DNA of 64,000 bases from Hedera helix (Eukaryota > Streptophyta > Magnoliopsida > Apiales > Araliaceae). The position numbers and the translations under genes were made by a program. The DNA is taken from assembly GCA_947179155.2 (NCBI GenBank), contig OX359264.1:51497202-51561201 (forward strand), given 5' to 3'. Shown here in pieces: positions 10,991-22,459 of the stretch. Each line of letters opens with the position of its first letter. Position 1 is the stretch's first letter. The notes under the pieces are model-generated. The model did not search any database. It saw only the letters and a list, made by a program, of their open reading frames with translations, and was not told the origin of the DNA.

Positions 10991-13900
10991 TCAAACATAT
11001 GACTGTATATTGAAGGATGTGAATTTGAAACTTTATTCTTCTAAATATACGTTGAAGGTATTAAATTCTATGTTCCACAACATTTGAATGAGGAAATTAG
11101 CGTACTCACATAAAGAGATAAAAAAGAAGTGACATTTCAGAAAAAAGAAATTAGGGAAAAGAAGAAAAGACAGTTTCCCTTTTGCAAATGCCAGTTTATT
11201 TTGAATAGAGGACAATGACCTCTACATGCTCCGAAGACAAAGGTTGTGACTTAACCTCATTCTTGTGTAATTCTTATAATCTTATTATGTTCCTGTGATT
11301 TTCCTGGCCACTAGAACCTATATAGTATGATACAATTCTGTGAGAGAAAGAGTGAGACACTGCCCTAAGATGATATCAACTTGCGTGCGGGTGAAAGAAG
11401 AGGCACAACAGCTAGCTCTGATTTTTGCGACTGTTGGAGTTTTTAAGGTGAAGCGCAAGATTGGGGAAGGAAAACAAATTTTTGGAACGTGAGTTAAATA
11501 TAGAACAAAGTTGAGCTGTTAGTTTATCCATTCTTTGGATATGAAGTCTGATGTATTCTTATTGTGCCAGTGTTACAGCTCAAGATCTTGTTGACATAAT
11601 TAAGGCACAGTTGCAAAGGTACCATCTCGCTATCTATATGCCTGCACACTTTGAAAGCCTTGACTGAAATGTTGAACTACTCAAAAGTTTTGTTTTTTAA
11701 TCGACTTATGATCTGTTCTTAATTTCTTTTTTCATTTTGACCTATAAAGTAATTCTGAACAATGCAAACAGTTTCAAATTCTTGTAATTTTTATATATAT
11801 AAAAAGAAGCATTTAGAACATTAAGGGTAACATATACTTCATTTCATTCATTCTTGATCTTATATTAGTTAGTTTTACTGATTTTGTAGTCAACTTGATT
11901 ACAGTATGAGTTTGTGGATTTCCTACCAATAATTATATATACATAAATAACAATACGCGGAGTTCCAATTTTCAGATTTCAAGTAGGCGAAGTACTTTTA
12001 TTTTCTGCAGTATTCATAATTAAGAGTTGCCAGAATGATGACACAAACAAACATGAAGAATTCACTTTAGGAATGTGAAAGATTTTGGAGAAACTGTATA
12101 GAATTCGATGCTATGCAGCCGCTGTCAAATCTTCTAAACTGGTTCATTCTGCAATATAAAAGTACAAATCTTCTGTTTACCTGGAAGTTGAATTATAAAC
12201 CTTTTCAAACTTTTGATATTGTTCTCGTCTCTACAAATTTTTACTCTTAATCAGGTAGTTTGGTTTTACATAGCTTTTTATACAAATAACCATGTATCTT
12301 GAAACCAAAGAAGTTCAGAGATTTGAGTCTATTTTATTTCATTTTGTTCTAGTTAGGATTCTTACTCTCTTATTATCATTTGTAGGGATGTCGATAAAAG
12401 AATTGTTTCTCTCCCGGAGATTCGAGAAACAGGAGAGTACACTGCAGACTTGAAGCTTCACTCTGAAGTGACTGCTCGAGTAAGGCTGACTGTATATGGA
12501 AACTAAGGTCATGCGTCTTTTGGAGGCTACTTACTTGATTAAATACTTACACGGTGCTCAATGGTCAAGGTACATGATGTTTTGATTGTTCAATCATCCA
12601 GAGAGGGGAAAACTAATTTCAATCACATTAGAACCTTAGCAATGACTGAAGCTCCCTGAGGTCTGATAGTCAATAAGTCATAGAGTGCAGTCCTGTTGCT
12701 TAGGCACCATGGATCTTGTTCCTGGCCTTTGCTTACATATTTAGGATTTAGGATCTTTGTGCTTGCAGTTCTTTTGAATAGAGCTATAATCTTGATGTTA
12801 AAGCTTTAGTGCTAATGCCTTCTCATTATTAAACCTCGTCTGTCCTATTTTTCTATACAATAAATCTATGAAGTCTTGAAAAAACTAAAATTGTTTATAC
12901 TCTAAGGTGATATGCACTTACATAATTTACACCAGCATAATTGTGTTTTGAGTTTGTAAACATAACTTGGTCTGCTCTAGAATATGTTTGTTTTTTCAAA
13001 ATTTGGGTTGTGATCGTTTTTGGGTCGGTCTCAGGTCTCAACTCCTTAAAGAAAGGCTTTTTTTTAATTTTAAGACATTATAGCATCCCTCTCTTTTTAG
13101 GTAAACTGGTTGACTGCACCCAAGAGAATTGTAACGCTTAAATAGTTTTCACTGCTTACAAAGCAGAGAGAAATTTACTGATGTCAGTCATGTCCAAATT
13201 TATGGTATCTTGGTTGTCTCTTCAGGAAAATAGTATATATATAAAAAATTGTTGCGCAATATTTGACTGGGCTTAAGGTTTGATGGTCAAGAATAAGTTT
13301 CTTGTACTGCTTTTTCCCTACAGCTGTCTTTGCGTTGGTATGATTTGTGCTCACACATCTTCTTTGTTTTTGCTGGAGGGGACACTGTTGAATGAATATT
13401 GATTGGCTTATCTGCCAACATTTACAAGTGAGTCTGTCTTTAGTTTTTATTTATTATTATTTTTGCATGCTGAGAAATTAATTTTAGATTTACACTTTCT
13501 CAGCCTTTTGTGTATTTGTTTATGCCTCTTCACATTAGCCAATTGGAAAATAACTTGTACTCCTGGATCTTGTATTTCAAACATCCACCAAAAGTGAATG
13601 AGTTGTTCCGTTATTGACTTCAAGCAGAAGAATTATCTGATCTAACGATAGTCCGTTTTGGCAATGAAATTGGCACTATATACATTGCTATACTATTTGA
13701 TTTGTGCTTTAATTTTCTTAAAAAGCTTTCTGAGGTTGAAACTAGAAAAAGGGTGCATAGTTATATTTAATTTCGGATTTCAGAACCTCGTAGTTGTTAG
13801 CTCAAGTCTTCTAATGCTTTCTGATTGGAATCGAGTGTCTACTCATTGAGCAAGTGAAAGTTGACATCTGCTCTAGTATACAGTATACAACAAACAAATG

Positions 13901-16041
13901 GAGAGAGGCTCCGGTTGATGGAACACAAGTGTTTTTATCACGACCACTTGTAGACTTGTTCAACCGGTGATTCTCGTTTTGAATTTGGTGGTGGTTCTGA
14001 TCATGTGATGTAATAATAGTAGTATAAAGGCAACAAAATTGAAAATCGAAGTGGTGCAGGAATATTACCTTGTGGTGAATCAGATTTGGAGTTGGTCCAA
14101 ACATTGTGCAACAGCACCACTAACTTCTTTGAGGGGAAACCACTTAAAAGATGGTGAAAATGAGTTTCTCATGCAGAACTATTAGCTCATAACATAAGAC
14201 AACCCTTTTATGTGAAGAATTGTAACCTACTTTGACTGAGATTATGTTTACCTGCTTTCATGATAGTGCCATATTTCTGATGATAGTTGATATCTTTGTC
14301 TCTGTCTCTATCGTACGGAAAACTGAAAAATAAGATAATTTCTGTAGTGCATTTTTCTTTTTGTGAAGAAAGAAGGATACATTAAACGTGTTGCATGTCT
14401 ACATGACTATTTGTTTTATTCGATGATCCTTTAGACGTATGGTACATGTATAAAAGTCTCCCTCTTTGAACCCTTTGAAGGCTAGTGAATCTATGGTCCA
14501 GTCTATTTTAGGCTAAAAAACTTGATCTTGAAAACAGTATTTATCTATAGATTTTGTGAATTGTGGTGTCCATGACAAAATAGCATGTTTTTAATTACAT
14601 GTTGTCTCGATCGTGGTCCGACACAATACATGGGACAAAATTGAGAACATTTTTTTTTTTTTGTGATACGAAATACGATGAGGCTTTGAATTGCTTAGCT
14701 ATTACAATATACATTTATTCAAAACATGGTACGCTAGTAATAATTAATTAAAACTTGTTGAGATATAATTAAAATTGATCAAGTTATTTTCAAGTATAGT
14801 ATTATAACAAACATATTTTTAATAGGATTTCAATTTACATAATGTCATTGCTTACTTAACGTGTAAAATGTATTCATTTGACTACATTAGGTGACATTCT
14901 CTATAATCTATTCTTTTACGTATTAAGATTTTTTAATTATCCTAAATATTTTAGAAGATGATTTTACATGATGGATCCTAGTTTATAATTATATTTGATC
15001 TTAGCTATTGGTTGTATGACCCACGGGCTATATAAGAGGATGTTAGCTCGTATGTAAATCATATCAAACAAAGTTGTAATTATGTTTTTGCAAGAGAAGT
15101 TCAAGTAATTACGAGAAAAATATTTTGAATTGGCATATTATCATGTTTTAGAATGTTTGTACCAAAACACAATTATGTTATTGTTTGTTGGTAACTATGG
15201 TTTAATTAGATTTTTCTCCGAAGTGATTTAGCAATTACTGGTATGTTTTTTGGTGGATTAAAAATATTAAAGTGAAAATTGGTATGTTTTGATGTGAAAA
15301 TTGGTTCAACAATTTACCTGAATTATATTATATTTAAAAATGTAAATGAAACAACAACAAAAATCTAATTCAGGCACTGCTCTAGGCTACATAAAAGGAT
15401 TGATCAAAATGATTGATCTGTAAGATTAATAAGTCGAGCTTAGCTGAAATTAATGCTTTCTTTGGTTGACTTATTTACATTATTGAGCTTACATGATATG
15501 TCATTAGAATATTCTCTCTGACAAATTGAGAATTTTCTTGGATTGATTGGAGACTATAATAATAAAATTCTATCTTATCAGTTTTGGTCCTTAATCCTAA
15601 AAATAATAAAAGTAATCAAACTAGCTAGAAATGAATAAATAATTAATTATGTGAATTAAAAAGTAAGAATTGCAGTGTTAGAAAGGTTCAACATGAGAAA
15701 TACGTCGTGGAACCAACCATCAGGAATACACTCTGTTGCAAAAATAAAAAATCCCAAGTGATATTTACTTTAATTAATTGGTGAATTCTAAAATTTAAAT
15801 TTGATGTGAATCTATTTTACGATAGTTAATATAATAAATTACTAACAAATATTACTAAGAACATTTAGAAATGATCAAAGTCAAATAAAACTTTTTGAAA
15901 ATGGAGGAAGTATTATACAAAATCGTGATAATCACAATAACATCAAACACAATTAACCACCCGCACCCCATGCAAAACCCAACTGGCAACTGCCACCTGA
16001 ATATGCATGTACACCTGAAACATAGTAAAGGCGATAATAAT

Positions 16042-16046
<5 letters not shown>

Positions 16047-16091
<45 letters not shown>
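16047..16091. repeat. (AT)n microsatellite, about 45 bp
   Basis: A perfect AT array preceded by a short (ATA)n stretch. Confidence 0.95.
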
Positions 16092-16092
<1 letters not shown>

Positions 16093-16267
16093 GTGGTCAT
16101 TTTTTTTCATTGGGAAGCACGTCACCTAAGAGATGAGCTGTTGACATAATTTTTCCCTTAACATTTGGACCAAGAAAATAAAACTTACTCCTACTAGGCT
16201 ACAATACTCAATTTGCTATGTTTATCAGGTTGGTTTTTGTGTTGTATGCAAGCGTAGAATTTCATCG

Positions 16268-16333
16268 TCTGTTTCTCTCTCTCCTCTGTCTCTCGCTATA
16301 CAAATATACTATAGATAGAGAGAGAGAAACAGA
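16268..16333. other. Inverted repeat with perfect 16-bp arms
   Basis: TCTGTTTCTCTCTCTC at 16268-16283 is the exact reverse complement of 16318-16333, with a 34-base spacer. Transcribed RNA could fold into a stem. The arms are partly CT/GA simple sequence, which makes such pairing easier by chance. Confidence 0.6.
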
Positions 16334-16498
16334 TAGATACTACAAGGGAGTAGAATTTAGGCTCCTTGGTCCATTGTTTCATATAACTAGTGCTGTGACA
16401 AATGTTTTACGAAAAAAATTATATTTTTCTCACTTGTATTAGAGAAATTAATAAAGTATAGCATGTGATATGCCTCTAATATTTATGTGCAATAATCA

Positions 16499-16672
16499 CT
16501 AATAAAATGTTGTTACGTAATTATTATTTGGTTACGTTTATTTTAATAAAACTATCACTAATCATTGTTGAATTAATCAATTTTGAACTAATAAAATGTT
16601 GTCACATTTATTATTTGGTTACGCTTATTTTAATAAAATTATCACTAATCATTGTTGGATTAAACAATTTTG
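16499..16672. repeat. Tandem direct duplication, about 88-bp unit
   Basis: Copy one (16499-16587) and copy two (16588-16672) both contain CTAATAAAATGTTGT, TTATTATTTGGTTACG and TTATTTTAATAAAA, TATCACTAATCATTGTTG, differing by a few substitutions and a small deletion. Confidence 0.85.
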
Positions 16673-18527
16673 TGTTCATATATATAAGTTACAAATGAGC
16701 CAAAATCCTTACTTTTAGTAGGTAGGCAAGAGACGGAAACAATTATGCTTAGCTAGCCTAATTTACTTTTAACAACTAATCAACTACTAATAGTGTATAT
16801 AAACAATGATAATTTATATACATTTAATCAGTCTTTTAGATCATTTGAGGGGCCAATAAGAAGACCCTTTACTCATAATATATGGTACACAAATAGGTAT
16901 GTGCGTCTGTAATTGCTGGTCTGTCTGCTAATTAATTGAATAATTATTATTATAATAGTAACACTAGAGAGAATATCACCAGGTTTTATTTCCTTAACAT
17001 GTGCCAATGTCGATGTTCTATATCCCTTCTGTATTAATTTTGACATCTCACGCAATGTCCCCACATGCAACCCTTGGCTTACCACTAACTATTCACCAAA
17101 ACGTGCACATAACTAACAATTCCAGTTTAAACAAGAGTGACTAAACTCACCCAGCCCCTTCTCACTCACATTTTTTTTTAAAATTTTATTATTTAAAGAA
17201 AAATCGAAAAAGTTGCAGTGTTCAAAATAATTATATCCGAATTGCACGAACATGCATTAATGTATTGTACAGTACAACATTTTAGTGCATATACGAAACA
17301 ATTTGAACATAATTTTTAAGGTGCCATAGCAGTGTCCACAATTTTATTTTTGCAGAAGGTAAAGGAAATATAAACTAATTTCAAACCCTAAAAATGACAA
17401 GTCAATAGTAATTCACGAGGGAGGCTAAGTAGTTACTAGATTGAGTTTGAACTACAAGTGAGGGTATAATATATATAACTTGAGTATTTAATTTATTTTT
17501 ATTTTTTTATTGCTTTTACACTAGTTAAAGTTGTTGATTGATTCTCTTTACATCTCTCTAAAATCATAAGCTATGAATAATGACAACTAGACCTGTTAAT
17601 TCACGCAACATTTAGTGAGGACCTAATTAAAGTTGATTCCATAGTGAGCTAGCTAGCTAAACTAAGATTATGATCTGTGGGTCTAAAAAACCCTTAATTG
17701 TTAGATACAGTATTATATATATATACCCAACTCTTTCTGTGACTTGAATGACATACGTATTTTGCCTATTTTTTAGGTACATATGTGTGACCTTTTAGTT
17801 AGTTAGCAACTTGAGAGGCAAAGGATCGATTCATTAATTAGGTGAGTTAATGAATGGGTGGACTGAAAGCTTCAAGTAAGGTGAACCATCGAGAAAATGA
17901 AAAAGAAAAAAAAAAGAGAGAATAAAGAAATTAAATACAGTTGGATACATATGAAGATAAGCAGTTACCAACTTAGCCTTCCTATCCATTTATTCTTGTC
18001 ATTTAATGAAACACACGTATTTATAGAGAAGAGTTTGTTTTTAGACTTATTATAATTGAAATGCTAAAAACAACAAGAGGAACCCAATCCACATACTTTT
18101 TGTTGTGGTGCAACTATTGCAAAACAAACCCTAACTAGTAACTAGTCATGCCACCATTCCATCTCTCTCTTGAGTGTTACACATCCCTCTCCCACTAAAG
18201 AAAGAACAAAAAAATAATTTTTTAAAACAAATTTTTAAATGGAACAAAAATTAAAAAGGAAAAAAAAGATACCCCATGTGACTCACTTTTCGTGAATGAA
18301 AGGCAACCATGAACACTAACCACTTACTTACTCAAAGAACTTCAACTTCAACGAGTAGTAGATCATCAACATATACGGAAACAAATATTAAAAAAAAATC
18401 AATTTAAAAGAATTTGATAACTATAATGAATAATTGTCAAACTTATAGTAATTGTATATAATATTAATTCACATTGAAAATCAATCCGGCAAGTATCAAA
18501 CTATCAACCAACCCCCTCTTCTTTTTT

Positions 18528-19418
18528 CTAGTAGTGGCAACCCACCAAGGCCGGGGCGGAGAATATGAAAGGGAACTTTGAGTCCCGGCGATCATCCTCC
18601 GGTGGCGGAAGGTTAAGATCTAGTTGCAGAATATTTCTCGGCTTCTCATTCTCATCAATAATATTATTATTGTTTGTTGTAGGAATACTTCTGTGTCGGC
18701 GCATGTGACCACCTAAAGCCTGGCCTGATGAAAACTCGGAGCCACAAATCGAACACTCATGAACTTTAGGCTTAATATTATTATTATTATGTTGAGAAGG
18801 CTTATAAAGAGAAAGAGACGTACTCGACTTATTGAATTGTACGTTCTCTCTTTCACCTTCATTAATTTGTCCATCATTATTCGACGGAACCAGAACTTTC
18901 TTTTCTTCTATCACAGCCTTAGGCTTCTTGTGACTCGCCCGGTGTCCACCAAGCGCTTGAAACGAAGTAAAACTCCGGTTACACGTCTTGCACTCGTACA
19001 CATAAAACCCCGCCTTGCCAGTGGTGGCGGTTTCCTTGAGTCTCCGGCTACTAGTAAACTTCTCCGCCTTGGTCTCCTCTGTCTCTTTCCTTGCAGAATT
19101 ATCCCCACCACTTTGAGCCAACAGAATCAGACAATTCGCCATGTCTTCGTCTTCCTCAGTACAAGCGGAATTTTCTCCTGAACTCGTAGGCGAGGGAATC
19201 GAGAAATAAACATGATCGTTTTGGCCTCTGCCGCCACCGCCGCTGCAACCGCTGGAGGAGCTAGAGGAGACAACGGACGGCCGTGATACCTTCGTACGCT
19301 TTCCTCGCATAATCATCTGCCTTTGATCTTCGGATGATCCCATGGTGATGAATTTTTCTTTTGAGTTTTCCATTTCTAAGCCAAGAACACTGGTAGAATT
19401 GTTTAGTATGGAGCGCAT
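18528..19418 (-). CDS. ZAT5-like C2H2 zinc-finger transcriptional repressor
   Basis: An intronless gene for 296 residues, a plant-specific C1-2i zinc-finger protein of the nucleus. Such proteins bind DNA through two widely spaced fingers and repress stress-related genes. Finger 1 (about 142-163) is YECKTCNRSF-TSFQALGGHRASH and finger 2 (about 221-242) is ECSICGSEF-SSGQALGGHMRRH; both keep the QALGGH signature. A basic GKRTK stretch at 39-43 is a likely nuclear signal, EEDEDMANCLILLAQ (88-102) matches the Leu-rich box near the N terminus of the subgroup, and LDLNLPPPEDD (266-276) is an EAR repression motif. Ser and Asn runs lie between domains. I chose the first in-frame Met; Met16 or Met26 are possible. 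The KRTK, MANCL box and EAR arrangement points to the ZAT5/ZAT14/15 group rather than ZAT10/12. No lesion is seen. Confidence 0.93.
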   Translation of the reverse strand: MRSILNNSTSVLGLEMENSKEKFITMGSSEDQRQMIMRGKRTKVSRPSVVSSSSSSGCSGGGGRGQNDHVYFSIPSPTSSGENSACTEEDEDMANCLILLAQSGGDNSARKETEETKAEKFTSSRRLKETATTGKAGFYVYECKTCNRSFTSFQALGGHRASHKKPKAVIEEKKVLVPSNNDGQINEGERENVQFNKSSTSLSLYKPSQHNNNNIKPKVHECSICGSEFSSGQALGGHMRRHRSIPTTNNNNIIDENEKPRNILQLDLNLPPPEDDRRDSKFPFIFSAPALVGCHY

Positions 19419-19519
19419 ATTAGTAGTGAAGTGTATGGAAAGTGACTAAGAGAGTAAAAGGATAGGGGGTTTATAAAGGAAGGGAAGGGGAGGGAGAGAG
19501 AAGCGTGACAGTGGGGGTG

Positions 19520-19530
19520 ATTATATATAG
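19520..19530 (-). promoter_or_regulatory. Probable TATA box of the zinc-finger gene
   Basis: The minus strand reads CTATATATAA about 102 bases upstream of the chosen start codon, a normal distance for a plant TATA box with a short leader. GA-rich sequence follows it toward the ATG. Confidence 0.55.
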
Positions 19531-19684
19531 TGAATGATAAGGCAGTGTTTGGAGTCACAAAAGCCGCTCTTGGAGCGAACATAACAACTACACGTCTACT
19601 CTCACGCGCTTTGAATACATCGGGTGTTACTTATATACTCAGTATTAACTCGCCCACTGAAAATTAACGCTAACATACACCTAA

Positions 19685-19900
19685 TCTATCTATATCTATT
19701 AATCTATTATATAAAGCACAAGTAGAGTTGGTGTAAAAAAAAATAATGAAGATTTTCATTTTACTTTTTAAAAGATAGAGTAGTTTTTTCTTAAATTTAA
19801 TTTTTTTTATTTTCTCTCTCCTCATTTTTTAATTAATTTTTATTTTCTGCCTGATGTTTTATTTATTTATCCTATATATGCTGTGTGCGCAGGATACTAG
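19685..19900 (+). mobile_element. Short Helitron-like element, non-autonomous
   Basis: The 5' end begins TCTATCTATATCTATTAATC after an A and continues TATTATATAAAGCACAAG, a form common at plant Helitron 5' ends. An alternative start is 19703. The 3' end is GTGCGCAGGATACTAG followed by T, with CTGTG and CGCAG able to pair just inside the CTAG. This satisfies the A^TC...CTAG^T rule. It lies 270 bases upstream of the zinc-finger start codon. No coding content. Confidence 0.5.
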
Positions 19901-22369
19901 TAATATATAAACCTGGAGGGGCTATTCGCGTTAACAAATTTTTTGAAGCTTTTTTGACTTTCTAAAATATCCTTAAATTTTTATAATAAGTTCTGTTTTA
20001 TTTTTATAACTTCAATTTTATTAAGCACAACGATTGAAGCTAAGGACGGCACGTCAAATGCATGCTATCCCTCATTCACTACATGTCTTCTTAAGCTTAA
20101 AGGAAACTACTATTTATTTTTAGAGAAAGTGATAGAGGCAAACAAACTGGTGAGATTCGGTTGGCTTTCAAGCTAAGCCGTAAATAAGCCAATAACCTTT
20201 TTTCCCTTCCTCATAGGATGTATAAAATTGTCTCTTTCTCTCTCTACTATAAGTCTCTATTGATCATCCAAAGCGAAGGCTGGTGGAATAAGCTCTCACT
20301 TAGACTACCACCCTCTCTAGGTGAGGTGTGGGTGGGGACAGTAGAGGGGGAGTGTCAAGTGGGTATTTTCTGGTGGTGAGAAGAGTTTGTGTGGCCACCA
20401 CATACTATATAGAGTGATATAGGTGCTTCTCATGGGGACTTTGTGACAATTAATGGTGACTATTGATATATCAATTACTCATTATTATGTTGTCACTCTC
20501 CTTAATTACTTAATTTATTTATTACGTATTTTCTTCGTTTTAAATTATATCATCATTATTAACTTTTGAAAAACTCTGTTTAAAATATGTTGGTTGATTA
20601 CTGTTAACTTCTTATCCTGTTTTGTTTGATTATTGATATAGGAATGACGAGTTTTTTTCTCTTTAGAAGATTAAACTTGACCATTAAAATTATCATTGAA
20701 AACAATTAATAATAAAGATAATTATCTCTAATTCTCTCTCTCTATATATAAGCCTAATATGCGTAAAAGAGGAGGGTGGTTCACCTTGAATTAATTAGGT
20801 TCTCTAGCACAATCTTAGCTACAAAGAGCAAAAGTAACTGCTCTTGGTGGTTGCACCAAATTATGCCGAGTGTGCAAGTGTGATGTTACTTTTGACTTGA
20901 GATCCCTACTAGTACTTCATACGAAACTAACTCATGTGGCTCTCATCTTACTTTGTAAACAATAATACTGTTTTTACTAAACTCGGTCACATTATTATCA
21001 CTCTCGAGCACACGTACGTGGTGCTAGTGGCTTTATACACACTACAAGTAACTAAACAGGGTGAACCAATTCTAAACCTTTTTCTTCCTTCTTATAAGTG
21101 CGTGTGTTTGTGAAAGAGACTGTAGTTAATTATTGTTTATTACATACGAAAATATTAAGTCGCGCTACGCCTGTATATGTTAATTAATCAACACAAGTTG
21201 ACAATTTGTATATTTAATTACCAGGGTTAATAATGTTTGCTAAATTAGCGTGTCGTGGGTGTGGAGTTTCAAATACATTAAATTAATTTTCATGTAGTTT
21301 ATTTAAATCCACTTTTATATAAGTGAGATCTTGCGAAATTATCAATTAATATCAATTCTTTAATAGAGTAATAAACTAGTAGATGAACAAGTATAGTGCA
21401 GTTATTCTTAAGCATTTATTATGTCTACTCGATCTCGGAATACACAACAATTTTTAAAACAATTATTCTACAGATCACAACGATTAAAAGGGAAAATTCA
21501 TCTCTCCTATCTTTCAGCTTTGTACTTGTTCATTCCTCCTGCCAAAAGAACCATCAAGATGAATGAAGTCATGTAAACTATGATGATTTTGGATTTTACA
21601 CATTATTTAAAACAATGAACTAAATGCTCGAGTTTATATTTTTATAATTCAGTAAATTAAAAGAAGAGATTAAAACTTGAAAATTGGTACTGATTGGAAT
21701 TTATTACTTGCAATAATTGAAATATAGTTCAATGAATATGGCTATAATTTAATTTTCATTTAAAAAATAAATAAAGATTTCGTGGAATGAATGGATCAAT
21801 AATTTAACTCGTACAAGTATATTGATACAAGTATCTCTGAATTCTGAGAATTATAAACATATATCATCAACTTGCATTTGACGTTGACCTACTAATTTAT
21901 TAGGTGATAGAAGTAAGATACCATCACCAACAATCACGGTAGATGCTCTAGTTTAAGTATTGAGGTGCAGGATTAATTGGATTCGTTGGATAGATGATAC
22001 ATGTATTACTTTCTTCTCTCCATATTGGACACTTAACACATGATATAAACAACTCCGTCCAAATCCCATTTGCCTTCTTCTTCTTTTTTTAATTTTTTTT
22101 TTTATATTTAACAATTATCACATTTAGAAATATTACAAAAGTTATTAATTTTGCATAAAGAGAAATGCAAGCCTCTCATAAAGGAGAATTACAGCTCACA
22201 TGATTTCCGTAAGAATTGAACTTGGGATCTATAAAGGTTATTCTTAATGCTGAATTTTGAAAGTAAGATGTGTCACTAGAGGCTCTTATAGGGTTTCCGA
22301 CGACCACACAAGAAAATTAAAGGGGAGGTCGAGACCAATATTATGAGGAAATGTTTAGATACCAACTCT

Positions 22370-22376
<7 letters not shown>

Positions 22377-22457
<81 letters not shown>
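22377..22457. repeat. (AT)n microsatellite, 81 bp
   Basis: A perfect AT dinucleotide array of about 40 units. Confidence 0.95.

Positions 22458-22459
<2 letters not shown>

Larger units (their letters stand above)
4993..12506 (+). pseudogene. RPL9: Plastid ribosomal protein L9 locus, probably inactivated
   Basis: Six exons encode nuclear-encoded plastid bL9, a large-subunit ribosomal protein: 4993-5143 (transit peptide and QKKAKKTR), about 5281-5413 (ILKEDVVDLGKKGQLLDVKA), 10360-10405 (EMKMEEERIE), 11391-11488 (KEEAQQLALIF...FKVKRK), 11571-11618 (VTAQDLVDIIKAQLQ) and 12386-12506 (DVDKRIVSLPEIRETGEY... to TAA). Reading phases join perfectly and no exon contains a stop. Lesions: the expected start is ATA at 4993-4995; no AG lies between about 5148 and 5296, so intron 1 has no acceptor; exon 4 is preceded by GG instead of AG. 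An AG at 11368-11369 would instead add seven in-frame residues. Exon 2 also has GFYWNFLLLMG where the family has GFxRNFLLPxG. Intron 2 is 4.9 kb and full of mobile DNA. A downstream ATG at about 5065 would remove most of the transit peptide. I judge it a young pseudogene or a badly impaired copy. Confidence 0.85.
12507..18527. other. Intergenic stretch between RPL9 and the zinc-finger gene
   Basis: No exon with recognisable protein similarity was found on either strand. Up to about 14.6 kb base composition is less extreme and may include the RPL9 3' flank; beyond it the sequence is AT-rich. Listed separately are an AT microsatellite, a CT/GA hairpin and a direct duplication. Short frames such as 13811-14104 have no family features. 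Confidence 0.6.

Noticed and set aside
18759..19181. Plus-strand 140-codon frame opposite the zinc-finger gene
   Set aside because: It is the antisense shadow of a gene with clear zinc-finger and EAR motifs.
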